Assembly (NCBI GenBank): GCA_024234895.1
Contig: JACKNJ010000005.1
Span: forward strand, 62,001 to 126,000
Direction of reading: 5' to 3'
Length of the DNA: 64,000 nucleotides
DNA from: Gammaproteobacteria bacterium
GTDB lineage: Bacteria > Pseudomonadota > Gammaproteobacteria > JACKNK01
Shown here: positions 36,642 to 45,324 of the stretch, one piece after another
How positions within the stretch are numbered: the stretch's first letter is position 1
Layout: each line of letters opens with the position of its first letter
Made by a program: the position numbers and the translations under genes
The notes under the pieces: generated by a model
Database searches by the model: none
What the model was told of the DNA's origin: nothing
What the model saw: the letters and a program-made list of their open reading frames with translations, nothing else

Positions 36642-38108
36642 ATGCTGATTTTCGAACAGTCCTCCCCCGGTCGTCGCGGCAGCGCCCAGGCGCCTGCCGA
36701 GCTTGCGGATGTCTCCGCGATCCCCGCCGGCCTGCGCCGCACGTCGCGGGCCTTGCTGCCGGAGGTCTCCGAATTGCAGGCGGTGCGCCATTACACCCGG
36801 CTGTCGCAGAAGAACTTCTCCATCGATACCCAGTTCTACCCGCTGGGTTCGTGCACGATGAAGTACAACCCGCGCGCCTGTAACTCGCTGGCGATGCTGC
36901 CGGAGTTCCTGCACCGCCACCCGCTGGCGCCGGACAGCCTCAGTCAGGGCTACTTGGCCTGCATGTATGACCTGCAGGAGATGCTCAAGGAAGTCACCGG
37001 CATGAAGGGCGTGTCGCTCACGCCGATGGCCGGCGCGCAGGGCGAGTTCGCCGGCGTGGCGATGATCCGCGCCTACCACGACGCCCGTGGCGACAAGGCC
37101 CGCACCGAGATACTGGTCCCGGACGCCGCCCACGGCACCAATCCGGCGACCGCCGTCATGTGCGGCTTCGAGGTTCGCGAGATTCCGACCAACGACCAGG
37201 GCGACGTCGACCTGGAGGCCCTGGAGGCCGCGATCGGCCCGCAAACCGCCGGCATCATGCTGACCAACCCGTCCACGCTCGGCGTGTTCGAGCGCCGCAT
37301 CAAGAAGATCGCCGAGATGGTCCATGCCGTCGGCGGCCTGCTGTATTACGACGGCGCCAACCTCAACGCGATCCTCGGCAAGGTGCGTCCGGGCGACATG
37401 GGCTTCGACGTCATCCACATGAACCTGCACAAGACCTTCTCCACCCCGCACGGCGGTGGTGGCCCGGGTTCCGGCGCGGTCGGCGTAAGCGAACGTCTGA
37501 AACCGTTCATGCCGATTCCGATCGTGGCGCGTGAAGGCGACAAGTACCGCTGGTTGACCGAGCAGGACATGCCGCAGTCCATCGGGCGTCTGTCGGCGTG
37601 GATGGGTAACGCCGGCGTGCTGCTGCGCGCCTACGTCTACGCCCGCATGCTCGGCCGGGATGGCATGCACCGCGTCGGCGAATACGCGACCCTGAACGCC
37701 AACTATCTGCTCGCCGAGTTGAAGAAGGCCGGTTTCGATCTGGCTTACCCCGGACGACGTGCGACCCACGAGTTCATCGTCACCGTGAAGCGGCAGGCCA
37801 AGGAGTTCGGCATCACCGCGACGGACGTGGCCAAGCGTCTGCTCGATTACGGCTACCACGCGCCGACCATCTACTTCCCGTTGCTGGTTCCCGAATGTCT
37901 GCTGATCGAGCCGACCGAGACCGAGGCCAAGGAAGATCTGGACGGATTCGTGCGGACCATGAAGAAGATTCTCGCCGAGGGTGTCGAGAACATTCAGACC
38001 CTGAAGGACGCGCCGGTCACGCTGCCGGTGCGTCGCCTCGACGAGGTGCGCGCGGCCAAGAAACTCGACCTGGCCTGGCGTCCGGAGCAGGAAGCCGGCG
38101 CCGCGTAA
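36642..38108 (+). CDS. gcvPB: Glycine dehydrogenase (decarboxylating) subunit 2
   Basis: A 488-residue P-protein beta subunit that carries PLP. The PLP lysine lies in MNLHKTFSTPHGGGGPGSG (about residue 263). DTQFYPLGSCTMKYNPR and PDAAHGTNPATAVMCGF are hallmark blocks. It completes gcvT-gcvH-gcvPA-gcvPB. The L protein function may come from the E3 half of the fused pdh protein or from a separate lpd outside the window. Confidence 0.96.
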   Translation: MLIFEQSSPGRRGSAQAPAELADVSAIPAGLRRTSRALLPEVSELQAVRHYTRLSQKNFSIDTQFYPLGSCTMKYNPRACNSLAMLPEFLHRHPLAPDSLSQGYLACMYDLQEMLKEVTGMKGVSLTPMAGAQGEFAGVAMIRAYHDARGDKARTEILVPDAAHGTNPATAVMCGFEVREIPTNDQGDVDLEALEAAIGPQTAGIMLTNPSTLGVFERRIKKIAEMVHAVGGLLYYDGANLNAILGKVRPGDMGFDVIHMNLHKTFSTPHGGGGPGSGAVGVSERLKPFMPIPIVAREGDKYRWLTEQDMPQSIGRLSAWMGNAGVLLRAYVYARMLGRDGMHRVGEYATLNANYLLAELKKAGFDLAYPGRRATHEFIVTVKRQAKEFGITATDVAKRLLDYGYHAPTIYFPLLVPECLLIEPTETEAKEDLDGFVRTMKKILAEGVENIQTLKDAPVTLPVRRLDEVRAAKKLDLAWRPEQEAGAA

Positions 38109-38285
38109 GCGGTTTATCCCGCCCCGGGTCGGCTGGATGGCCGATCTGCGGCGTGGGCTCATCCGGGGAATGTGGTTGCATAAGTCCCGGTTATCGGGCG
38201 AAAACGCTTCGCTACCATTCGTCACATGCTACTTTTCGTAGCAAATCAAGATAATTGATTGTTTTTAAATTGGTTTATTCCAGAA

Positions 38286-38310
38286 ATGTGCCGCCGACCG
38301 GCGCATTTTT
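38286..38310 (+). terminator. Hairpin-T tract in the gcvPB-pdhA gap
   Basis: ATGTGCCG pairs with CGGCGCAT (one wobble), loop CCGAC-like, then TTTTT. It lies about 180 bp after gcvPB and may end the gcv transcript. Confidence 0.6.
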
Positions 38311-38387
38311 CTTGACGGCCCCATAAGAAATCCCGAAGATGCGGGCCTTTCCGCGCCCGTCCGCGTGATCGATGATGGACGCGGCGC

Positions 38388-38412
38388 AAACGCCTCCTTC
38401 CGGGGCGTTTTT
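38388..38412 (+). terminator. Hairpin-T tract 35 bp before pdhA
   Basis: AAACGCC pairs with GGCGTTT and is followed by two more T and a TCG. Its closeness to the pdhA ribosome binding site (AAGGAG) suggests an attenuator rather than a plain terminator. Upstream bases 38355-38385 hold a competing stem, CCGCGT with ACGCGG. Confidence 0.55.
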
Positions 38413-38446
38413 CGTTGTCCCCTCAGCTAATAACCAAGGAGCCCCC

Positions 38447-39451
38447 ATGGAGGTTTCCGTCAAAAAACGCCTGCTGCGCGAAATGCTGTTCGCGCGCCGC
38501 TTCGAGGAGCGCTGTTACGAGGCGTATGTGGAACGCAAGATCGGTGGCTTCCTGCATCTGTACCCGGGCGAAGAGGCCTGTGCGCACGGTGTGCTGGAAG
38601 CGGCCCGTCCCGGCAGGGATTACGTGATCACCGGTTACCGGGATCACGTCCACGCCATCAAGTGCGGCGCCGACCCGAAAGAGGTCATGGCCGAGCTGTA
38701 CGGCAAGGAGACCGGTTCCTCCAAGGGCCGTGGTGGCTCCATGCACATCTTCGATGCCGCGCACCGCTTCATGGGCGGTTACGCGCTGGTCGGCGGACCG
38801 TTCCCGCTGGCCGCCGGCATGGCCAAGGCGATCCAGATGAAGGGCGATGACGACATCGCCATCTGCTTCCTCGGTGACGCCGCCAACAACCAGGGCACCT
38901 TCCACGAGTCGCTGAACATGGCGGCGCTGTGGAAGCTGCCGGTGCTGTACGTCTGCGAGAACAACCTCTACGGCATCGGCACCCGCATCGACCGCTCGAC
39001 GGCGGTCATCGATCAGTACAAGCGCGCCTGTGGCTACAACATGCCGGCCAGGCAGGTCGACGGCCAGGACATCGAGATCGTCTACGAGGCGGCCCGGGAG
39101 GCCGTGGATCACGTCCGTTCCGGCAAGGGCCCGTATTTCCTCGAGCTCATGACCTACCGCTACCGCGGCCATTCCATGTCCGACTCGAATGCTTACCGTC
39201 AGAAGGACGAAGAGCGCGTCTGGGGCAACCGCGACCCGATCGTGATCCTGCGTGACCGTCTGGTCGAGGCCGGCGAACTGACGCTGGAAGACTTCAAGAA
39301 CCTCGACACCGAGATCCTCGAGGAGATCGAGAACGAGATCATCAAGTTCTCCGAGGAGTCCCCCGACCCGAACCCGGCCGAGCTCGATAAATACGTGTTC
39401 GCCGATAACGACCCGTGGGTACGTCCCGCGGCCAACGGGGGGGCCAAGTAA
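38447..39451 (+). CDS. pdhA: Pyruvate dehydrogenase E1 component alpha subunit
   Basis: A 334-residue thiamine-diphosphate subunit of the alpha2beta2-type E1. HLYPGEEACAHGV, GYRDHVHAIKCG, GRGGSMHIF and the ThDP motif around CFLGDAANNQGTFHESLNMA are typical; the motif reads GDA where GDG is usual. RYRGHSMSD is the phosphorylation-loop region. ATG 38447 has AAGGAG upstream. It overlaps pdhB by one base (TAATG). The acetyl-transferring role is inferred from the neighbours; a related 2-oxo acid substrate is possible. Confidence 0.93.
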   Translation: MEVSVKKRLLREMLFARRFEERCYEAYVERKIGGFLHLYPGEEACAHGVLEAARPGRDYVITGYRDHVHAIKCGADPKEVMAELYGKETGSSKGRGGSMHIFDAAHRFMGGYALVGGPFPLAAGMAKAIQMKGDDDIAICFLGDAANNQGTFHESLNMAALWKLPVLYVCENNLYGIGTRIDRSTAVIDQYKRACGYNMPARQVDGQDIEIVYEAAREAVDHVRSGKGPYFLELMTYRYRGHSMSDSNAYRQKDEERVWGNRDPIVILRDRLVEAGELTLEDFKNLDTEILEEIENEIIKFSEESPDPNPAELDKYVFADNDPWVRPAANGGAK

Positions 39452-40434
39452 TGTCGCAGATGATGTTCTGGGAGGCGGTGCGCCGCGCCCACGATGAAGA
39501 AATGGCCCGTGACCCGCTCGTGATCTGCATGGGTGAGGACATCGGCGTGGTCGGCGGTACCTACAAGGCGACCACCGGGCTGTACGACAAGTACGGTCCC
39601 GAGCGCGTCATGGATACCCCGATCTCGGAGAACGGCTTCACCGGCCTCGCCATCGGCGCGTCCTTCCTCGGGGTGCGTCCGATCGTCGAGATCATGTCGG
39701 TCAACTTCGCCTGGCTGGCGATGGACCAGATCTTCAACTCGGCGGCCAAGGTTCGGTACATGTCCGGTGGCCAGCTCGAAGCCCCGATCGTGGTGCGTTC
39801 CCCGGGCGGTACCGCGCACCAGCTCGGCGCGCAGCATTCCGCGCGCATGGAGAAGGTGTTCATGGGTATCGCCGGCCTGCGTGTCGTGACCCCGTCGAAC
39901 CCGCGCCAGGCCTACGGTCTGCTCAAGTCCGCGATCCGTTGCAACGACCCCGTGTTCATCAACGAACACGAGCTCATGTACAACATGAAGGGCGAGGTGC
40001 CGGACGAGGAATACTTCCACCCGCTGGAAGGCTCCGAGATCGCCCGCGAGGGTCGCGACGTGACCCTGTTCGGTTACAACGTCTCGGTGCACTGGTGTCT
40101 GGCGGCCGCCGAGGTTCTGGCCAGCCAGCATGGCATCCAGGCCGAGGTCGTCGATCTTTACTCGCTCGCGCCGCTGGACCGTGCCGGCATCAAGGCATCC
40201 GTCTCCAAGACCCATCGCGCGATCATCGTCGAAGAGGCCGAAGCCCCGGTCGGCGTCGGCTCCGAGGTCATGGCGATCATCAACGAAGAGTGCTTCTTCG
40301 AACTCGACGCCGCGCCGGTCCGCCTGTCCGCGGCGAATGTGCCGATCCCGTACGCGCACGTGCTCGAAAAGGCGGTCATGCCTAAGACCGACGACATCGT
40401 GAAGACCGTGCTCAAGATGCTCGGGCGCGGTTGA
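39451..40434 (+). CDS. pdhB: Pyruvate dehydrogenase E1 component beta subunit
   Basis: A 327-residue partner of PdhA. The N-terminal MFWEAVRRAHDEEMARDP, GEDIGVVGGTYKATTGL, DTPISENGFTGLAIGAS and the SPGGTAHQLGAQHS loop are typical of E1 beta, and the C-terminal swivel domain contains VIVEEAEAPVGVGSEV-like sequence. Translation is coupled to pdhA through the TAATG overlap. A repeat element separates it from the E2-E3 gene. Confidence 0.95.
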   Translation: MSQMMFWEAVRRAHDEEMARDPLVICMGEDIGVVGGTYKATTGLYDKYGPERVMDTPISENGFTGLAIGASFLGVRPIVEIMSVNFAWLAMDQIFNSAAKVRYMSGGQLEAPIVVRSPGGTAHQLGAQHSARMEKVFMGIAGLRVVTPSNPRQAYGLLKSAIRCNDPVFINEHELMYNMKGEVPDEEYFHPLEGSEIAREGRDVTLFGYNVSVHWCLAAAEVLASQHGIQAEVVDLYSLAPLDRAGIKASVSKTHRAIIVEEAEAPVGVGSEVMAIINEECFFELDAAPVRLSAANVPIPYAHVLEKAVMPKTDDIVKTVLKMLGRG

Positions 40435-40453
40435 TCGCCACACCCTCCAAATT

Positions 40454-40523
40454 AGCCGCGGCTGAACGCGGATGAACACGGACAAGGCTTTTCATCCGTG
40501 TGTATCCGTGTTCATCCGTGGCT
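40454..40523. repeat. CCACGGATGAA-type inverted repeat between pdhB and the E2-E3 gene
   Basis: Left arm AGCCGCGGCTGAACGCGGAT (40454-40473, continuing to 40482) and right arm about 40492-40523 (ends TTCATCCGTGGCT). It ends 21 bp before the ATG of the next gene, close to its ribosome binding site. Confidence 0.8.
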
Positions 40524-40544
40524 CAATTCATTCAGGTGAAAGCC

Positions 40545-43500
40545 ATGGCTGAACCTTACGTAATCAAAATGCCCCAGCTCTCCGACACCATGACCGAAGG
40601 TGTCGTGGTGACCTGGGAGAAGAACATCGGCGACAAGGTCGAGCGGGGTGACATCGTCGCCACCGTCGAGACCGACAAGGCGATCATGGACGTCGAGGTG
40701 TTCCGCGAGGGCTACCTGTCCGGGCCGACCGCGGCGATCGATACCGTCGTTCCGGTCGGTGGGGCGCTGGCCTACATCGTCGAATCCGCCGGTGAGGTTC
40801 AGGGCGAAGGCGCCGAGGCGCCCGCCGAGGCCGCCGCGCCGGTGGCGGAAACCAAACCCGCCGCCGCTGAACCGGCCAAGCCGGAAGGCGCGAGCCATGT
40901 GATCAAGATGCCGCAGCTCTCCGACACTATGACCGAGGGTCTGGTGGTGAGCTGGGAGAAGAACGTCGGCGACAAGATCGAGCGCGGCGACATCGTCGCC
41001 CAGGTCGAGACCGACAAGGCGATCATGGATGTCGAGGTGTTCCGCGACGGCTATCTGTCCGGCCCGATTTCGCCGGTCGACGCCGTGGTTCCGGTCGGCG
41101 GCGCGATGGCCTACCTGGTCGATTCGCCCGAGCAGGTCGTCACCGGCGAGGCTGCGCCGAGCACCAGTCCGGCCAAGAAGAGCGAGAGCGCGACCAGCCC
41201 GTCCGCGCAGGAGCCGCGTCACGCCGCCGCCTCACATCCCGTGCCGGGCCATCAGGCGCCGCCGCTGCGCAGTGGCGATGCCCGCCCCGCGCCGCGCCCG
41301 GACAACAAGCAGGCGACGCCGTATGCGCGCCAGCTGGCCGGTGCCATGGGCATCAATCTGAACAACCTCAAGGGCACCGGCCCGGATGCGGTGATCACCG
41401 GCGACGACGTGCGTCGCGCCCAGCCGATCGCGCGTCCGACGCAGATCGCCGAGCAGATCCCGGCGCACGTGCTGCCGCAGATCCAGGTGCCCGGCAACGG
41501 TCGTCCGATGACCGCCATGGAGCGCGCCGTGTCCGCGTCCATGACCGCGTCGCTGACCATGCCGACCTTCCACGTCTCCGCGAACGTCGCATTGGCCAAG
41601 TTGATCAAGGCCAGCAAGAAGGCCGGGGTGTCGGTGACCGTGTCCATCGCCAAGGCCTGCGCGCTGGCGATGAAGAAGCACCCGACCATGAACTGGACCT
41701 ACCAGCCGGTCGACAAGCTGGTCGAGCGCGACAACGTCGACATCGGCATGGCCGTGTCCGCCGATGGCGGCGGTCTGGTGGTGCCGGTGCTGCGCCACTG
41801 CGAGGCGCGCGACATCCAGGACCTGAACACCCAGTGGAAGGACCTCGTCGACCGCGCGCGCAAGCGCCGTCTGGCCCCCGAGGAATATGCCAACCCGACC
41901 TTCATGGTCTCCAACATGGGCATGTTCGGCGTGTCCGCGTTCGACGCCATTCCGACCCCGGGCACGGCCGCGATCCTGGCCATCGCCGGCGATCAGGGGC
42001 AGGGCGCGCCGTTCACGATCACCGCCGATCACCGCGTGGTCAACGGCGCCGAAGTGGCGATGTACCTGAACACGCTGAAGGGCATGATCGAGCAGCCGGA
42101 GACCTGGCTGCATTCCGGCGGCCCGCAGATTCCGGAAGGTGACTGGGATTACGACGTGGTCGTGATCGGCGGTGGCCCCGGTGGCGAGGACTGCGCCCGC
42201 GATCTGGCCGGTCACGGCCTCAAGGTCGCGATGATCAACGATTCCCCGTTCCCGGGCGGCGAATGCCTGTGGCGCGGCTGCATCCCGTCCAAGGCCTGGC
42301 GCGCGGCGGCGGATCGCATCCGCGATCGCGCCCACGACGCCGACATCGGCATCGATTCCGGCGCTGCCAGCTACTCGGTGGTCTGGGACAAGCTCGAAGC
42401 CCATCGTCGCGGCGTGCTCGAAGAGCGCGGCAAGATGGCGCTGAACACCGACAAGGGCGTGAAGATCAAGGTCATCCAGGGTTTCGGCTCGTTCGCCGGC
42501 CCGCACGAGATCGCAGTCGACACCTCCGGCAACAACGACAACCCGCACGCCCGCGCCGCCGGTTACGACGGCTCGGCGATCGAGAAGATCAGCTTCGGTT
42601 GTGCGGTCATCGCCACCGGCGCGCCGCCGTTCGTGCCGCCGATTCCCGGTGCGCGTGAAGGTGTGACCACCGGTGGCGTGTTGACCTCCGACACCGTCTG
42701 GAACCTGCCCGCGCAGCCTAAGCGTCTGGTCGTCATCGGCGGCGGCGCGATCGGCGTCGAGATGGCGCAGATCTTCCAGGACTTCGGCGCCGAGGTGACG
42801 CTGCTCGAAGCCCAGGAACGCATCCTGGCCGAGGTCGAGACCGAGGTCGCCAAGCAACTCACCGCGATCCTCAATGAAGATCCGCGCCTGACCGTGCTGG
42901 CCGGCGTGAAGGTCGACAAGATCGAAGGCACGCCGGGGGCGATGAAGGCCGGTTACGTCGATGCCGACGGCAACGCCCACAGCGTCGACGCCGACTACGT
43001 GATCATGGCCACCGGCAAGCGCCCGGTGCTGGACGGCCTCAAGCTGCACAACGCCGGCATCGAGACCGTCGGCCCGGTGATCAAGGCCGACGACCGCTGC
43101 CGCACCAACGTGCCGCACATCTTCGCAGTCGGCGACGTGATCGGCGGCCTGATGCTCGCGCACACCGCCGGCCAGCAGGGCCGCGTGGCCGCCGCGACCA
43201 TCCTCGGCGAGGACCTGCGCTACGACCAGGACATGGACTCCGGCGTCATCTTCACGCGTCCGGAAGGCGCCTTCGTCGGCCTCTCCATGGAGCAGGCCAA
43301 GGCCAAGGGCATCGACGCGGTCGAGGCCAAGGTGCCGATGTCGATCGACGCCAAGGCGATGATCACCAAGGAAACCCACGGCCTGATTAAGCTGGTCGCC
43401 GACAAGGCCACCGGTCGCGTGATCGGCGTGCACTTCCTCGCTGACCATGCCGACACCCTGATCGGCGAAGGCGTGATGATGGTCTCCGGCAAGATGACGC

Positions 43501-43616
43501 TGGAACAGGTCGGCAACGCCATCCATCCGCATCCGACCCAGACAGAGCTGTTCGGCGAACTGGCTCGCCGTCTCAACTCCCGTCTGGCCCGTTCGGCCAA
43601 GATGAAGAAGAAGTAA
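40545..43616 (+). CDS. Fused dihydrolipoyl acetyltransferase (E2) and dihydrolipoyl dehydrogenase (E3)
   Basis: One 1,023-residue chain. Two lipoyl domains (about 3-77 and 117-192) have lipoyl Lys 45 and Lys 158 in ETDKAIMDVEVF. Ala/Pro linkers follow, then a peripheral-subunit-binding domain (about 262-300, ATPYARQLAGAMGINL) and an acyltransferase domain (about 320-525). Its HxxxDG motif reads HRVVNG, with His 496 and Asn 500 in place of Asp. From about 535 an E3 flavoenzyme begins (VVVIGGGPGG), with redox cysteines 574 and 579 (CLWRGC), a second dinucleotide motif (VVIGGGAIGVEMAQ), and His 994/996 (HPHPTQTE). AGGTGA precedes ATG 40545. With PdhAB it forms a complete PDH complex. Confidence 0.93.
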   Translation: MAEPYVIKMPQLSDTMTEGVVVTWEKNIGDKVERGDIVATVETDKAIMDVEVFREGYLSGPTAAIDTVVPVGGALAYIVESAGEVQGEGAEAPAEAAAPVAETKPAAAEPAKPEGASHVIKMPQLSDTMTEGLVVSWEKNVGDKIERGDIVAQVETDKAIMDVEVFRDGYLSGPISPVDAVVPVGGAMAYLVDSPEQVVTGEAAPSTSPAKKSESATSPSAQEPRHAAASHPVPGHQAPPLRSGDARPAPRPDNKQATPYARQLAGAMGINLNNLKGTGPDAVITGDDVRRAQPIARPTQIAEQIPAHVLPQIQVPGNGRPMTAMERAVSASMTASLTMPTFHVSANVALAKLIKASKKAGVSVTVSIAKACALAMKKHPTMNWTYQPVDKLVERDNVDIGMAVSADGGGLVVPVLRHCEARDIQDLNTQWKDLVDRARKRRLAPEEYANPTFMVSNMGMFGVSAFDAIPTPGTAAILAIAGDQGQGAPFTITADHRVVNGAEVAMYLNTLKGMIEQPETWLHSGGPQIPEGDWDYDVVVIGGGPGGEDCARDLAGHGLKVAMINDSPFPGGECLWRGCIPSKAWRAAADRIRDRAHDADIGIDSGAASYSVVWDKLEAHRRGVLEERGKMALNTDKGVKIKVIQGFGSFAGPHEIAVDTSGNNDNPHARAAGYDGSAIEKISFGCAVIATGAPPFVPPIPGAREGVTTGGVLTSDTVWNLPAQPKRLVVIGGGAIGVEMAQIFQDFGAEVTLLEAQERILAEVETEVAKQLTAILNEDPRLTVLAGVKVDKIEGTPGAMKAGYVDADGNAHSVDADYVIMATGKRPVLDGLKLHNAGIETVGPVIKADDRCRTNVPHIFAVGDVIGGLMLAHTAGQQGRVAAATILGEDLRYDQDMDSGVIFTRPEGAFVGLSMEQAKAKGIDAVEAKVPMSIDAKAMITKETHGLIKLVADKATGRVIGVHFLADHADTLIGEGVMMVSGKMTLEQVGNAIHPHPTQTELFGELARRLNSRLARSAKMKKK

Positions 43617-43649
43617 GGCGCCGGATCGCTGCTCCGGCGGTTGTGTGGA

Positions 43650-43685
43650 ACAGAAAGGGAGGCCCGTGGGCCTCCCTTCCTGTTT
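43650..43685 (+). terminator. Terminator of the pdh operon
   Basis: AAGGGAGGCCC pairs perfectly with GGGCCTCCCTT across GT, with flanking ACAGA/TCCTGTT complementarity. The following minus-strand gene is convergent, so it may serve both. Confidence 0.85.
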
Positions 43686-43709
43686 ACGGGGAGCGACGCC
43701 GCCGTCGCA

Positions 43710-44123
43710 TCACTTCTTGTTTTTCTTCTTGTCCTTTTTCTTTTTTCCGGACTTCTTGTCGCTCTTCTTCGACTTCTTGCCGGCTTTGTCCTTGGCCTTC
43801 TTGGCGTCCTTGTCTTTCTTCTTCTTTTTGTCGGGCTTCGATTCCGCAGCTTGAGGCTTGGCATCGCTGGCCTTGGCTGGCACTGATGGGGATTTGGTCG
43901 GCTTTTTCGCCGGTTTGGGCTCGGCGGGTTTCGCGGCAGCCTTGATGAGCGTGCTGGCGGCTTCTTTGACCAGGGCAGCGCGCGCCGGACCGAAGGTTTT
44001 TACCGCGCTGATCTCGGCGACGCTGGCGCCGGCCAGATCTTCGGCGGTCTTTATGCCGGCAGCGGTGAGCAGGGCGGCGGCGGCAGGGCCGATACCGGAG
44101 ACATCGGTGAGCGGGTGTGGCAT
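43710..44123 (-). CDS. Helix-hairpin-helix protein with lysine-rich tail
   Basis: A 137-residue protein. The first 55 residues form a DUF4332/HhH module (LTDVSGIGPAAAALLTAAGIKTAEDLA, then VKTFGPARAALVKEA). The remaining 80 residues are almost only Lys, Ala, Pro, Asp and Ser, ending in a run rich in KKKKDKK. This histone-H1-like tail suggests non-specific nucleic-acid binding. The same HhH type occurs at 17683 without the tail. It is convergent with the pdh operon. Confidence 0.75.
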   Translation of the reverse strand: MPHPLTDVSGIGPAAAALLTAAGIKTAEDLAGASVAEISAVKTFGPARAALVKEAASTLIKAAAKPAEPKPAKKPTKSPSVPAKASDAKPQAAESKPDKKKKKDKDAKKAKDKAGKKSKKSDKKSGKKKKDKKKNKK

Positions 44124-44217
44124 GGCGGCTCCATGTGTTGGTTGCGATGGACGCCGTCAGCTTAGTCGTTGCCTACCCAGATTTCGGTGACATTTTGATG
44201 ACGAAACATGGCCGGAG

Positions 44218-44619
44218 TCAGTGATTGTCAACCGGTTTCCGGTCGCGTTCCCGCAGCATGCGCACGGCCAGTTCCATCTGCAGCGGGCTGTAGCCCTGGA
44301 TCACTTCGTCGCCGATTACCACCAGTGGCGTGCCGCGACCGCGCAGCTTGCGGTAGTGCGCGGCGGCTTGCGGCGATTTCTCGACGTCGTACTCGACAAA
44401 GTCGACCTGGTGCTCGGCAAACCAGGTCCGGGCCTTGGTGCAGTACGGGCACCATGAGGTGCTGAACATCACGACCGGATGATCCAGGTCGAGGTCGCTG
44501 GGAGATTGGGGCTCTCGAACCTGATCGAGCAGTTCATGACGGTTCAGCCACAGTGTGACCAGTACCATGATCACGGCGAAGGCAATCAGGTTCGGGCGGC
44601 GATGGGCGGGTGCGGGCAT
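44218..44619 (-). CDS. Membrane-anchored glutaredoxin-like protein
   Basis: A 133-residue protein with one N-terminal membrane helix (LIAFAVIMVLVTLWL, about residues 10-25) and a glutaredoxin domain. The redox motif is CPYC in VVMFSTSWCPYCTKA (about 56-59). The cis-Pro segment GTPLVVIGDEVIQGYSP and the FVEYDVEKSPQAAAHY region support a GlrX-like fold. It could reduce disulfides at the cytoplasmic membrane face; orientation is not certain. It lies 10 bp after the NUDIX gene, so the two form a unit. Confidence 0.85.
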   Translation of the reverse strand: MPAPAHRRPNLIAFAVIMVLVTLWLNRHELLDQVREPQSPSDLDLDHPVVMFSTSWCPYCTKARTWFAEHQVDFVEYDVEKSPQAAAHYRKLRGRGTPLVVIGDEVIQGYSPLQMELAVRMLRERDRKPVDNH

Positions 44620-44629
44620 GGGCCGTGAC

Positions 44630-45163
44630 TCAACTGGCGGGGGTGATGGGCTTGAGGGTGCCGACCTGCAACGTGTCCGAACTCTGGAAGTAGCCACGCA
44701 GGGTGCGGTCGATGACCGGGAAGGCGAGTTCGTCCCATGGGACTTCGTCGCGGGTGAATAACCGCACGTCGAGGCTTTCCGGGCCGGGCGCGAAGTCCGG
44801 TTCCGGCAGGCGGGCGCGGAACAACATGTAGACCTGCGCGATATGCGGGATGCTGTACATCGCCAGCAGCGGCCCGATTTCCACGCGCGCTCGCGCTTCT
44901 TCCCAGGTCTCGCGGGCGGCGGCTTGTTCGACGCTTTCGCCGTTCTCCATGTAACCGGCTGGCAGCGTCCAGAGTCCATGGCGCGGTTCGATGCCCCGGC
45001 GGCAGAGCAGGATACGGTCGTCACATTCGGCAAGGCAGCCGGCGACGATCTTGGGGTTCTGGTAATGGATCGTTCCGCATTCCGGGCAGCAATGACGCGC
45101 CCGGTTGTCGCCGTCCGGGATGCGTACCTCGGTGCGCGCGCCGCAATGGCTGCAATAGTTCAT
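44630..45163 (-). CDS. NUDIX hydrolase with N-terminal zinc ribbon
   Basis: A 177-residue protein. The zinc ribbon (NYCSHCGARTEVR and HCCPECGTIHYQNP) is followed by a complete Nudix box, GYMENGESVEQAAARETWEE (about residues 75-95). The domain pair resembles NudC-like NADH or nucleotide pyrophosphohydrolases, but NudC is longer and its SQPWPFPQS sequence is missing, so the substrate is open. ATG 45163 places the ribbon at the N-terminus. Confidence 0.87.
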   Translation of the reverse strand: MNYCSHCGARTEVRIPDGDNRARHCCPECGTIHYQNPKIVAGCLAECDDRILLCRRGIEPRHGLWTLPAGYMENGESVEQAAARETWEEARARVEIGPLLAMYSIPHIAQVYMLFRARLPEPDFAPGPESLDVRLFTRDEVPWDELAFPVIDRTLRGYFQSSDTLQVGTLKPITPAS

Positions 45164-45324
45164 GGCGGGTCCGTGAAGCAGGATCGTGCCCGGCATGGTA
45201 GCGAAGCGCGCGCCGGTTGCAGCCTGAATTTCATCGTGGTGATCAGGTGAGTGGAGCGCCTGGCTGGAGATGGGGGTGTGAAGCTGGTATCAAGGCGCCT
45301 TCGTTCGAAGCCGCGAGTCACCCA

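Noticed and set aside
38265..38285. PdhR operator before pdhA
   Set aside because: Only one half-site-like ATTGGT is present; the inverted ACCAAT partner is missing.
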